The notes beneath the pieces are model-generated. The model was not told the origin of the DNA, made no database searches, and saw only the letters and a program-made list of their open reading frames with translations. From contig NZ_KB849780.1 in the NCBI RefSeq assembly GCF_000368965.1, positions 1,364,145 to 1,428,144 on the forward strand: DNA of 64,000 nucleotides, given 5' to 3'. A program made the position numbers and the translations under genes. Of this stretch, positions 45,766 to 54,110 are shown piece by piece. The stretch comes from Acinetobacter calcoaceticus DSM 30006 = CIP 81.8 (GTDB lineage Bacteria; Pseudomonadota; Gammaproteobacteria; Pseudomonadales; Moraxellaceae). Within the stretch, counting starts at the first letter, position 1. Each line of letters starts with the position of its first letter.

Positions 45766-46836
45766 ATGGTGAGTTTTGGATCACAAGTTGATTTTTCTCT
45801 ACCCCATATCAAAATTCGCGGTTTAAATAAATTTTACCAATCGCAGGGTCAAAAACTGCATGCCTTAAAAGAAATTAACCTTGATGTTCCCCAAGGTAAA
45901 ATCTTAGGCATTATTGGGAAAAGTGGTGCAGGCAAATCTTCCTTGCTCCGTACTTTAAATGGCTTGGAACAAGTGAATACTGGCAGTATTCATATTCATC
46001 AACAAAACATTGCTGAATTGAGTCATGCCGAACTCATTCAAACCCGCCAGCGTATTGGAATGATTTTCCAACATTTCAATTTGATGTCTGCAAAAACAGT
46101 TTGGGAAAATGTGGCATTGCCCTTAAAAGTTTCCAATTACAACAAAGCAGATATCGACCAACGTGTAAATGAGGTTTTAGCACTGGTGGGATTAGCAGAT
46201 AAGTCTGGCTATTATCCGTCACAACTTTCTGGTGGGCAAAAGCAACGTGTCGGTATTGCACGCGCACTGGTTCACCACCCTGAAATTTTACTGTGCGATG
46301 AAGCAACTTCAGCGCTTGATCCAGAAAGTACCGCTACTATTTTGGCTTTACTTAAGAAGATTAATCAGGAGCTTGGCTTAACTATTGTATTAATTACTCA
46401 CGAAATGCAGGTCATTCGAGAAATTTGCGATCAAGTCGTGGTGATTGACCAAGGTGAGATTGTAGAGGCTGGACAAGTTTGGTCTGTATTTTCACGACCA
46501 GAGCAACAAATTACTCAAGAGCTGCTGAATCTTGAACAAATCACGCTACCTTTTAAAATCAGTCCTCTACCCGATGAAGATTCGACTCATATTATTGTAA
46601 AACTTAAATATGAGGCTGAAGCACATCAAGTTCCAGATATTCAAGAATTACTTTCTAGGTTTAAAGCACCCGTCAATTTATATCAAAGTCAGGTCGACAC
46701 TATTCAAGGGCATATTATTGGCTCACTTTTAGTCGGTATCCCTAACGTGGAAATTGATATTTCATCCATCCGACAATACGCATTAACAGCAATTGCACAA
46801 TTTGAGGTACTTGGCTATGCCCGACCAGCTCATTGA
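45766..46836 (+). CDS. MetN-like ABC transporter ATP-binding protein
   Basis: A 356-residue ATPase: Walker A GKSGAGKSS (near 50-58), LSGGQKQRVGIARAL, Walker B ILLCDEATSALDP and the H-loop ITHEMQV, followed by a C-terminal NIL/ACT-like domain (about 275-350) that senses substrate in MetN. AAGGAG precedes the ATG at 45766. Resembles MetN, but the operon context suggests a sulfur source other than, or besides, methionine. It overlaps the permease gene by 20 bases. Confidence 0.9.
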   Translation: MVSFGSQVDFSLPHIKIRGLNKFYQSQGQKLHALKEINLDVPQGKILGIIGKSGAGKSSLLRTLNGLEQVNTGSIHIHQQNIAELSHAELIQTRQRIGMIFQHFNLMSAKTVWENVALPLKVSNYNKADIDQRVNEVLALVGLADKSGYYPSQLSGGQKQRVGIARALVHHPEILLCDEATSALDPESTATILALLKKINQELGLTIVLITHEMQVIREICDQVVVIDQGEIVEAGQVWSVFSRPEQQITQELLNLEQITLPFKISPLPDEDSTHIIVKLKYEAEAHQVPDIQELLSRFKAPVNLYQSQVDTIQGHIIGSLLVGIPNVEIDISSIRQYALTAIAQFEVLGYARPAH

Positions 46837-47476
46837 TCTATTAATTAGTGGAACTGTAGATACCTTACTGATGGTGGGCGCATCTGCATTGATTGCTTTT
46901 TTAATTGGCTTACCGATTGCTGTTGTTCTAGTGAGTACTTCTGAGCATGGCATTCACCCATCACAAAAAATTAATCAGGCTTTGGGCTGGGTAATCAACA
47001 TTACTCGCTCTGTACCTTTTCTTATTTTAATGGTTGCACTTATTCCGCTGACTCGCTGGATTGTGGGTACAAGTTACGGTGTATGGGCAGCCGTTGTTCC
47101 ATTAACGATTGCTGCAATTCCCTTCTTTGCCCGTATTGCAGAAGTCAGCTTACGCGAAGTCGATCAGGGCTTAATTGAAGCTGCGCAAGCCATGGGTTGT
47201 AACCGTAAACAAATTATTTGGCATGTGCTATTACCAGAGGCTCTACCCGGTATTGTTGCGGGCTTTACCGTGACTATTGTGACTATGATTAACTCCTCTG
47301 CCATTGCCGGTGCTATTGGTGCGGGTGGCCTAGGAGACATTGCTTATCGTTATGGCTATCAACGTTTTGATATGCAAATTATGGTCGCTGTAATTTTAGT
47401 GTTGATTGTTTTAGTCATGTTAGTACAAGCGACTGGTGATGCATTAGCCCAGCAACTTGATAAACGTAAAGTTTAA
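46817..47476 (+). CDS. MetI-like ABC transporter permease
   Basis: A 219-residue permease with five helices and the EAA loop EVSLREVDQGLIEAAQAMGC. The C-terminal INSSAIAGAIGAGGLGDIAYRYGYQRF is the MetI family signature. The ATG at 46817 has GAGG upstream and lies inside the end of the ATPase gene, indicating translational coupling. Last gene of the operon, before a hairpin. Confidence 0.9.
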   Translation: MPDQLIDLLISGTVDTLLMVGASALIAFLIGLPIAVVLVSTSEHGIHPSQKINQALGWVINITRSVPFLILMVALIPLTRWIVGTSYGVWAAVVPLTIAAIPFFARIAEVSLREVDQGLIEAAQAMGCNRKQIIWHVLLPEALPGIVAGFTVTIVTMINSSAIAGAIGAGGLGDIAYRYGYQRFDMQIMVAVILVLIVLVMLVQATGDALAQQLDKRKV

Positions 47477-47496
47477 ACTTAACAGAACCCTGCTCT

Positions 47497-47520
47497 AGCC
47501 ATGACTTTGTCATGGCTTTC
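47497..47520 (+). terminator. Terminator of the sulfur operon
   Basis: AGCCATGAC-TTT-GTCATGGCT hairpin with a short T stretch, 20 bases after the permease stop. Confidence 0.75.
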
Positions 47521-47569
47521 ATGTAAAATCAGCGACAATTTTTAATTTACACATTTGTGAGTGGTTTTC

Positions 47570-48661
47570 ATGGGTTTTAATTGCGGTATTGTTGGTCTGC
47601 CAAACGTAGGGAAATCTACCCTTTTCAATGCATTAACGAAAGCAGCAATTGCAGCGGAAAACTTCCCTTTCTGTACCATTGAACCAAACACAGGTATTGT
47701 TCCTGTACCAGATCCACGTCTAGACAAACTTGCTGCGATTGTTAAACCGCAACGTATTTTGCCAACTACAATGGAATTTGTAGACATTGCAGGTCTTGTT
47801 GCTGGTGCATCAAAAGGTGAAGGCTTAGGTAACCAATTCCTTGCTAACATTCGTGAAACTGATGCAATTGCTCATGTGGTACGTTGTTTCGAAGATGAAA
47901 ACGTGATTCACGTAAACGGTAAAATTGATCCGTTAGATGACATCGCAACCATCAATACTGAACTTGCACTTGCAGACCTTGAAACTGTTGCTAAAGCAAT
48001 TTTACGCTTAACTAAAGTTGCTAAAGGCGGTGACAAAGAAGCTGTTGCAACTAAAGCAGTTTTAGAAAAAATCCAACCATTACTAGACGAAGGTAAACCA
48101 GCACGCGCAGCTGATTTGTCTGATGACGAACGTAAATTAGTTCGTGGTTTTGGTTTAATGACTTTAAAACCAACGATGTATATTGCAAACGTTGCTGAAG
48201 ATGGTTTTGAAAATAATCCACATTTAGATGCAGTAAAAAAACTTGCTGCGGAAGAAAATGCAATTGTTGTTCCTCTTTGCAACCAGATCGAAGCTGAAAT
48301 TTCATTATTAGAAGATGAAGATCGTGCTGAGTTCCTAGAAGCAATGGGCATGGAAGAACCAGGCTTAAATGTGGTTATTCGTGCAGGTTATGCACTTTTA
48401 GGTTTACAAACTTATTTCACTGCTGGTGTACAAGAAGTACGTGCATGGACTGTAAAAGTTGGTGCAACTGCTCCTCAAGCAGCTGGTGTGATTCATACTG
48501 ACTTCGAAAAAGGCTTTATCCGTGCTGAAGTTGTTGCATATGATGACTTCGTACAATTCAACGGTGAAAACGGCGCTAAAGAAGCTGGTAAATGGCGTTT
48601 AGAAGGTAAAACCTACATCGTTCAAGATGGCGATGTAATGCATTTCCGTTTTAACGTTTAA
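47570..48661 (+). CDS. ychF: Redox-regulated ATPase/GTPase YchF (Obg family)
   Basis: A 363-residue OBG-family P-loop protein, the same length as E. coli YchF. G1 is GLPNVGKST (9-17), followed by [19 protein letters not shown] (G3 region), NVAEDG (G4 variant) and a C-terminal TGS domain ([14 protein letters not shown]...). YchF prefers ATP and binds ribosomes; it affects oxidative stress response. The ATG at 47570 is preferred over a GTG at 47561. Confidence 0.96.
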   Translation: MGFNCGIVGLPNVGKSTLFNALTKAAIAAENFPFCTIEPNTGIVPVPDPRLDKLAAIVKPQRILPTTMEFVDIAGLVAGASKGEGLGNQFLANIRETDAIAHVVRCFEDENVIHVNGKIDPLDDIATINTELALADLETVAKAILRLTKVAKGGDKEAVATKAVLEKIQPLLDEGKPARAADLSDDERKLVRGFGLMTLKPTMYIANVAEDGFENNPHLDAVKKLAAEENAIVVPLCNQIEAEISLLEDEDRAEFLEAMGMEEPGLNVVIRAGYALLGLQTYFTAGVQEVRAWTVKVGATAPQAAGVIHTDFEKGFIRAEVVAYDDFVQFNGENGAKEAGKWRLEGKTYIVQDGDVMHFRFNV

Positions 48662-48675
48662 GTTTAAAGCTTAAG

Positions 48676-48708
48676 AAAAAAAGCCCCAACATATTGGGGC
48701 TTTTTTTA
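48676..48708. terminator. Bidirectional terminator after ychF
   Basis: GCCCCAA-CATA-TTGGGGC with A and T runs, between ychF and the convergent Mpo1-like gene. Confidence 0.88.
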
Positions 48709-48711
48709 TAT

Positions 48712-49239
48712 TTATAAGGAATGATTCAGATCCATCATCTCTCGTTTACTACGTGCTTCTTTCAAAATTCGCTCATGCAATGGCTTTCTAAAACCCAACA
48801 TAAATATAAATTCTGCCAATACAAATAACGGCCCTATCGCAAGTCCAATCACGTCATCAACAAAAGCTGGTTTTTTCTTTTCGAAATAATGCCCAACAAA
48901 CTGAAAGACCCAGCCCACTACAAAGAAGCCAATACTTGCTGCTAACCATTCTCCCCAAGATAATTGAGCAATTTGGCTCGCCAGTGGATAGACAGCAACT
49001 AAAAGAATCAGCATGAGTAAACCAAATACTTTATCTAAAATAAAATAATAAATCGTACTAGCTGCAATCAACACCATGGCTAAAGTAAGTTTAAAACTAC
49101 CAATATCTATCCCAGCTCTTACTGTTAAACATAAAATTGAAAACACGATGAGTGGAATACCAATAAAATGCGTCAAAATATTTTTATGATTTAAGTGGTA
49201 AGCCGCATATTTGCTAAGCTGTTGCTCCAGATTTGACAT
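48712..49239 (-). CDS. Mpo1-like membrane protein (DUF962, 2-hydroxy fatty acid dioxygenase family)
   Basis: A 175-residue membrane protein with about four helices. YAAYHLNHKNILTHFIGIPL (His15, His18, His24) and FVGHYFEKKKPA (His117) are the iron-binding histidine motifs of the Mpo1/YGL010w family. Yeast Mpo1 is a dioxygenase that shortens 2-hydroxy fatty acids by one carbon. The bacterial role is not established. AGGGA precedes the ATG. Confidence 0.85.
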   Translation of the reverse strand: MSNLEQQLSKYAAYHLNHKNILTHFIGIPLIVFSILCLTVRAGIDIGSFKLTLAMVLIAASTIYYFILDKVFGLLMLILLVAVYPLASQIAQLSWGEWLAASIGFFVVGWVFQFVGHYFEKKKPAFVDDVIGLAIGPLFVLAEFIFMLGFRKPLHERILKEARSKREMMDLNHSL

Positions 49240-49319
49240 GAGTTATTCCCTATTAATCAACATATAGTCATACTGTACAAATAAGGAAAACTTAAAGTTG
49301 TCAGCTATTTGACAAATTA

Positions 49320-50039
49320 ATGATTTTTTTCATGGATGGCCCAATATTGGACATTATTTATATTAACCGACTAAAAGAAAACACATGGTTTAGTGTGCTT
49401 CCAGAAGCATTCCAAAACTTTATTCTAGAACATGGTAAGCAAAGAACCTTTGAAAAAAATAGTTATGTTTTCCGTGCCCAAGATGTGTTTGATGGCATTT
49501 ATACCGTGCTTGAAGGCTCAATTAGCTTAGGTTATGTCGATGTAAATGGTAATGAAGCTCTTTCTGCTATTGCTGAGCCAATCATGTGGTTTGGTGAAAT
49601 ATCCCTCATTGACCATGAACCGCGCTCGCACGATGCGATTGCTTTGAAAAAAAGTACGGTTCTGCATATTCCTGCAAGACCCTTAAATGAGCTACTCAAA
49701 GAAAACCCCTATTACTGGTACTATTTTGCTCGTTTAACTAGTCAAAAACTCAGGTATGTCTTCTTAGAGCAGATTGCGATACAAACACGCAGTATTTCTC
49801 AAAGGCTTGCTCAGCGTCTTCTATTTATTTTAGAGGGTTATGGTAATCATATTCTTATTCAAGATCATCACATTCATATTTCTCAAGAACAATTGGCAAA
49901 TATGCTAACTACATCCAGACAGACCATCAATCATGAATTAAGCCTGCTCGAAAAACAAAAGATCATCAAAATTGCTTTTAAAAAAATTGAGATTTTAGAT
50001 ATTGAAAAATTGAAAGTAGTTGCTCAAGCCCATTCGTAA
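49320..50039 (+). CDS. Crp/Fnr family transcriptional regulator
   Basis: A 239-residue regulator: cyclic-nucleotide-binding-like beta roll (about 35-140, with GEISLIDHEPRSHDA), a dimer helix, and a C-terminal winged helix (ISQEQLANMLTTSRQTINHELSLLEKQ is spread over about 188-214). There are no cysteines for an FNR-type iron-sulfur cluster, so it is not an oxygen sensor of that kind. An alternative ATG lies at 49332; neither has a strong ribosome binding site. Confidence 0.9.
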   Translation: MIFFMDGPILDIIYINRLKENTWFSVLPEAFQNFILEHGKQRTFEKNSYVFRAQDVFDGIYTVLEGSISLGYVDVNGNEALSAIAEPIMWFGEISLIDHEPRSHDAIALKKSTVLHIPARPLNELLKENPYYWYYFARLTSQKLRYVFLEQIAIQTRSISQRLAQRLLFILEGYGNHILIQDHHIHISQEQLANMLTTSRQTINHELSLLEKQKIIKIAFKKIEILDIEKLKVVAQAHS

Positions 50040-50211
50040 TTCTTGCTAAGGCAGCTATATAACAAAAACTTAAAATTAAATTAAAAAATTAGATAACGCA
50101 GCAAAACAAAACATTGTTCAAACTCTATTTCCACAAAATAAATGTGTTAAAGCAGATATTTTCATTTTACACTCAGGCTGAGCAACAATACTCAACAAGG
50201 CGCTGATTAAC

Positions 50212-50508
50212 ATGAAAAAATTATCAACAATTCTTACAGCAGGCGTACTGGCTATGTTAAGTGTTTCGGCATTTGCATGTCCAAAAGGAACTCAATTACA
50301 AGGCGGTACAGGACCAAATCATAAAGGCGGAAAATGTGTTGCTGCACACGGCAAAGCAACTGCTAAAAAAGAAGTAGCAAAAGCAAAACAAGATGTTAAA
50401 AAAGATATGACTGAACAAAAGCATGAAGCTATGACGAAATCTATGCATGCTCAGCATGATGCAAATCAAATGAAACATGACGCAATGAAACCAGCAACAA
50501 AACCTTAA
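50212..50508 (+). CDS. Small exported His/Lys-rich protein
   Basis: A 98-residue protein with a signal peptide (MKKLSTILTAGVLAMLSVSA, cleavage near AFA-C). The mature part has two cysteines (ACPKGT and GGKCVAA), then a helical low-complexity tail of repeating Lys, Met and His (HEAMTKSMHAQHDANQMKHD). His and Met clusters could bind copper or another metal, but this is inference. No family recognised. A terminator follows. Confidence 0.75.
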   Translation: MKKLSTILTAGVLAMLSVSAFACPKGTQLQGGTGPNHKGGKCVAAHGKATAKKEVAKAKQDVKKDMTEQKHEAMTKSMHAQHDANQMKHDAMKPATKP

Positions 50509-50537
50509 TTAACATTCACTCATTATCGTTTAAAAGC

Positions 50538-50568
50538 AAAAAAGCGAGATTGATCATCTCGCTTTTTA
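50538..50568. terminator. Bidirectional terminator
   Basis: AAAGCGAGAT-TGATC-ATCTCGCTTT stem between convergent genes. Confidence 0.85.
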
Positions 50569-50580
50569 TATTTGTCTGCT

Positions 50581-51072
50581 TTATTTTGGAGAAGTATTTC
50601 CAAGACTTGGCTTCTCAATTGCATCCTTACATTGAGCTTTATCTCGTTCATAATCTGCCTGCTTCTTAGCAACTGAATCATTATTTTCAAGCGTTTCGCG
50701 TGCCCACACATCTAGACTAGTGAGAGCTTTACGACAAAGCGCGTATTTCCCTTCTGTCACTGAGTCAGTCATTTTCACATTAATACGCCAGTCTGTGCTC
50801 AATTGACGTAAAGGTTTACGAACTTTGTCATCGATTTGACTCAGTTGCTTTTCATAAACCAAATGCTCAACCGTATTAATTAATGTCCATGCTTTTTGAG
50901 CATAAACAGTTGCATCATTGGTTAGTTTCGGTGCTGGTTTAATTTCTACTTTTTTTTCTGCACCCTGATTACCATTGTCACAGCCCTGCAATGTAAAAAT
51001 ACCTGCACCCAACATGGCGATATAAACTAAACGAATCTTTGCGTTGAACATATCAAACTGCCGATTAAACAT
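50581..51072 (-). CDS. Putative lipoprotein of unknown function
   Basis: A 163-residue protein with a lipoprotein signal and lipobox LQGC near residues 28-31 followed by DNGNQG. The mature part is helical and charged, with one pair of later cysteines (ALCRKAL and AQCKDAI) that may form a disulfide. An ATG at 51051 (7 codons in) would give a more usual signal length and may be the true start; neither start has a clear ribosome binding site. Confidence 0.75.
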   Translation of the reverse strand: MFNRQFDMFNAKIRLVYIAMLGAGIFTLQGCDNGNQGAEKKVEIKPAPKLTNDATVYAQKAWTLINTVEHLVYEKQLSQIDDKVRKPLRQLSTDWRINVKMTDSVTEGKYALCRKALTSLDVWARETLENNDSVAKKQADYERDKAQCKDAIEKPSLGNTSPK

Positions 51073-51154
51073 TTCGGCACTATGCTATTAAATTCGGCTA
51101 CAATACTCAATCTTTCAAGTATTTTTATCATTTGGTTTATTGCCAAGGTGCATT

Positions 51155-51895
51155 GTGTCCAAACAACAATTGATGGCTGATCAAACGGCAACTTTTTGGC
51201 AAGGTGCCAAAGATAGTCAAGCTATCGTACTCACCTATTTACCCGTTTCCTTTGCCTTCGGTGTTTCTGCATCTCAGTTTGGTTTTACACCATGGGAAGC
51301 TTTTTTCCTATCTTGTTCAATGTATGCAGGAGCCAGCCAGTTCTTGGTTGTTGCACTTTTGGCCAGCGGTTCATCCATCTGGTTAACGGCATTAACCGTC
51401 ATTGCACTTGATATTCGTCATGTGCTTTATGGACCAGCCCTATATAACCTTATTCCGAACAAGTTAAATCTTAAAAAAACGGCGGTTTGGGCATGGGGCT
51501 TAACCGATGAAGTTTTTGCAAGTGGCATGATCCAACTTTCACAACGTCGTCAGCAATGGTCTGAGTCTTGGATGTTAGGACTTAGCTTATTTAGTTGGAT
51601 GGCTTGGGCAACTGGCTCATTGTTAGGGGGATTATTTGCAGATCAGGTCACTCATCTTCCAAAATTTTTACAAGCAACATTAGACTTTTTACTTCCAGCT
51701 TTATTTTTGAGTTTCTTGTTAGCGGCTTTTGAGCGAAAACATAGCCTTGTAGTCGCTGTATCTTTAGTCGTTTCAGCTTTAGCCTGCTATTGGATTAACT
51801 TATCTGCTGCCATTTTTATTGGCATTCTTTCAGGCATTTTAGCAGGCCTGTTTAAACATTATGTTTTAAGACAACAAGAAGAGGTCGAAGTTTAA
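51155..51895 (+). CDS. azlC: AzlC-like branched-chain amino acid exporter subunit
   Basis: A 246-residue membrane protein with six or more helices and the AzlC signatures PVSFAFGVSASQFG, SMYAGASQFLVVALL and DIRHVLYGPAL. Together with AzlD it exports branched-chain amino acids or analogues. The GTG at 51155, preceded by AAGG, is chosen over a TTG at 51140; the ATG at 51173 is another candidate. One base separates it from azlD. Confidence 0.92.
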   Translation: MSKQQLMADQTATFWQGAKDSQAIVLTYLPVSFAFGVSASQFGFTPWEAFFLSCSMYAGASQFLVVALLASGSSIWLTALTVIALDIRHVLYGPALYNLIPNKLNLKKTAVWAWGLTDEVFASGMIQLSQRRQQWSESWMLGLSLFSWMAWATGSLLGGLFADQVTHLPKFLQATLDFLLPALFLSFLLAAFERKHSLVVAVSLVVSALACYWINLSAAIFIGILSGILAGLFKHYVLRQQEEVEV

Positions 51896-51896
51896 A

Positions 51897-52238
51897 ATGA
51901 ACCTAGAGATTATTCTGGTCGGCATAATTGTGGGTATTGCTAATTTCGCCTCACGTTTTGGACCATTCTTTGTTATACAAAAGCTACAAGGTACACAGCA
52001 AAGACGCGGTTCAGTCTGGTTAAAAATTGCTTTGGGAAGCATTGGTATATCTGCAATTAGCGCCATGCTTGTGGTTGCGACCCTTCCACCACTTCTTGAA
52101 AATCCAGATAAGAGTTTCGCCATGCTTATCGGCTTTTTGGTTTTAGCAGGCCTTTATTTTAAATTTAAGAAAATTGTTCCAGCAACTTTAACTGCCGCAA
52201 TTGTTTATGGCCTGATCTATACTTATTTACCTTTATAA
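51897..52238 (+). CDS. azlD: AzlD-like exporter subunit
   Basis: A 113-residue membrane protein with four helices of the AzlD family; the segment IVGIANFASRFGPFFV and the C-terminal AAIVYGLIYTYLPL are typical. Its ATG begins one base after the azlC stop, so the two subunits are translationally coupled. Confidence 0.9.
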   Translation: MNLEIILVGIIVGIANFASRFGPFFVIQKLQGTQQRRGSVWLKIALGSIGISAISAMLVVATLPPLLENPDKSFAMLIGFLVLAGLYFKFKKIVPATLTAAIVYGLIYTYLPL

Positions 52239-52372
52239 ATAGATAAACTCATCTTCCTTATATAAACTAAAACCTAGCCAGAGGTGTTTAAGATTGAAAC
52301 TTCTGGCGTAAAAATCTAATTTTTGAATTGATTAAAAAGATAATCTTACCTACTAACTTAATAGAGATAAAA

Positions 52373-52762
52373 ATGTCACAAGTTAAAATTTACGCAAATG
52401 AACAAACGATTATGCAGTATCGAGAATTACTTTCTCATGCCATACATCAAGCACTCATTGAAGAATTGAAATATCCGGTTGAGAAAAGATTTCAACGTTT
52501 TATTAGCCTTAAACCGGGAAACTTTATTTATCCTTCTGATCGTAGCCAACACTACATCATCATTGAGCTTTCAATGTTTATAGGTCGTAGTACAGAAACG
52601 AAAAAGAGACTTATCCAAACGTTATTTCGCAATATTGAAGAGCGATGCAAAATAGCGCCTCAAGATATCGAAATTACGATTTTTGAAACACCTCAAGAAA
52701 ATTGGGGTATTCGCGGTAAAAATGCAGATGAGCTACGTTTAAACTATCAAGTTAATGTCTAA
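52373..52762 (+). CDS. Tautomerase superfamily protein lacking the catalytic N-terminal proline
   Basis: A 129-residue member of the Tautomerase_2 / malonate semialdehyde decarboxylase-like group (HQALIEELKYPVEKRFQRF, IELSMFIGRSTETKKRLIQTLF, ENWGIRGKNADE). Members normally start with Pro after the cleaved Met, and that Pro is the catalytic base; here the sequence starts MSQVKIY, so residue 1 would be Ser. The upstream frame to 52328 also provides no Met-Pro. It may be inactive, or use another residue. Confidence 0.8.
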   Translation: MSQVKIYANEQTIMQYRELLSHAIHQALIEELKYPVEKRFQRFISLKPGNFIYPSDRSQHYIIIELSMFIGRSTETKKRLIQTLFRNIEERCKIAPQDIEITIFETPQENWGIRGKNADELRLNYQVNV

Positions 52763-52874
52763 ATAAAGTACATTCTTAATTGTCCGACAAAATTTATTTT
52801 TTATGCGTTATAAGGCTTAACTCCACCATAAGTTCTGCTATGCTTAAAAAAATAATTTTGTCAGGATGATTCGC

Positions 52875-54083
52875 ATGAGCGTGACACTCGGTACCCCACT
52901 TCAATCTTCTGCATTTAAAGTTTTATTGTTAGGTTCAGGAGAACTTGGCAAAGAAGTTGTAATTTCCTTACAACGCCTTGGTGTAGAAGTACATGCAGCC
53001 GACCGTTATGATCATGCGCCAGCCATGCAAGTTGCACATTTTTCTTATGTGTTAAATATGGCTGATCCTACTCAATTAAAACAGCTCATCGAAAAAATTA
53101 AACCGAATTTAATTGTTCCAGAAATTGAGGCCATCGCTACAGAAGTTCTTGTTGAAATTGAAACGAGCCAAACTGCAATCGTTATTCCTTCTGCTAAAGC
53201 TGTAAACCTGACAATGAACCGTGAAGGTATTCGTCGTCTTGCTGCTGAAGAACTTGGTTTACCTACCTCTGCTTACCGCTTTGCCGACTCACTAGAAAGC
53301 TTCCGCGCCGCTTCTGATGATATTGGTTATCCAAATTTTGTAAAACCAGTGATGTCATCTTCAGGTAAAGGCCAATCTCGTGTAAAAAGCTTCGATGAAG
53401 TCGATGCTGCTTGGGAATATGCGATGCAAGGTGGTCGTGTTAACCAAGGTACGGTCATCATTGAATCTCAAATTGATTTTGATTTTGAAATTACATTACT
53501 TACCGTTCGCGCTAAAAACCCTGAAACTGGTGAAATCGAAACTCACTTCTGCGACCCAATTGGTCACCGCCAAGATGCAGGTGATTATGTAGAAAGCTGG
53601 CAGCCTCAACCAATGACACCTGCTGCACTTGAAGAAGCAAAACGTATTGCAAATAAAGTGACAACAGCACTGGGTGGCTGTGGTATTTTCGGTGTAGAAC
53701 TGTTTATTAAAGGCGATAAAGTCTGGTTCAGTGAAGTATCACCTCGCCCACATGATACAGGTCTAGTGACTCTAGCATCGCAATTTCAAAGCGAATTTGA
53801 ACTGCATGCTCGTGCAATTTTAGGATTACCAGTGAACACAGCTCGCCATAGTGTTGCTGCGAGTGCAGTTATTTATGCAGGAGTCGATGCCAACAACTTA
53901 AGCTACAGTGGCTTAAATACGGCGTTAGCCAATCCAAATACTGACCTACGCCTGTTTGGTAAACCAGAAGGTTTCAAACGACGTCGTATGGGTGTGGCAA
54001 CTGCTCGTGCAGAAAATACTGATCTTGCTCGTACTTTAGCGAAAGAAACCGCTGATCAAGTAAGCGTAAAAACCAACTCTTAA
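52875..54083 (+). CDS. purT: Formate-dependent phosphoribosylglycinamide formyltransferase
   Basis: A 402-residue ATP-grasp enzyme that makes formyl-GAR from GAR, formate and ATP in purine synthesis. The N-terminal [22 protein letters not shown], the ATP-grasp P-loop [10 protein letters not shown] and [14 protein letters not shown] are present. The ATG at 52875 has AGGA upstream; the first ATG at 52866 does not. Length fits E. coli PurT (392). Confidence 0.96.
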   Translation: MSVTLGTPLQSSAFKVLLLGSGELGKEVVISLQRLGVEVHAADRYDHAPAMQVAHFSYVLNMADPTQLKQLIEKIKPNLIVPEIEAIATEVLVEIETSQTAIVIPSAKAVNLTMNREGIRRLAAEELGLPTSAYRFADSLESFRAASDDIGYPNFVKPVMSSSGKGQSRVKSFDEVDAAWEYAMQGGRVNQGTVIIESQIDFDFEITLLTVRAKNPETGEIETHFCDPIGHRQDAGDYVESWQPQPMTPAALEEAKRIANKVTTALGGCGIFGVELFIKGDKVWFSEVSPRPHDTGLVTLASQFQSEFELHARAILGLPVNTARHSVAASAVIYAGVDANNLSYSGLNTALANPNTDLRLFGKPEGFKRRRMGVATARAENTDLARTLAKETADQVSVKTNS

Positions 54084-54110
54084 TATTTACTTATTGGTAG
54101 ACCCATTTTC

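Noticed and set aside
47908..48351. Long open frame antisense to ychF (147 codons)
   Set aside because: It is a shadow of the ychF reading frame; the composition is Ser/Ala-rich without a family match, and ychF is certain.
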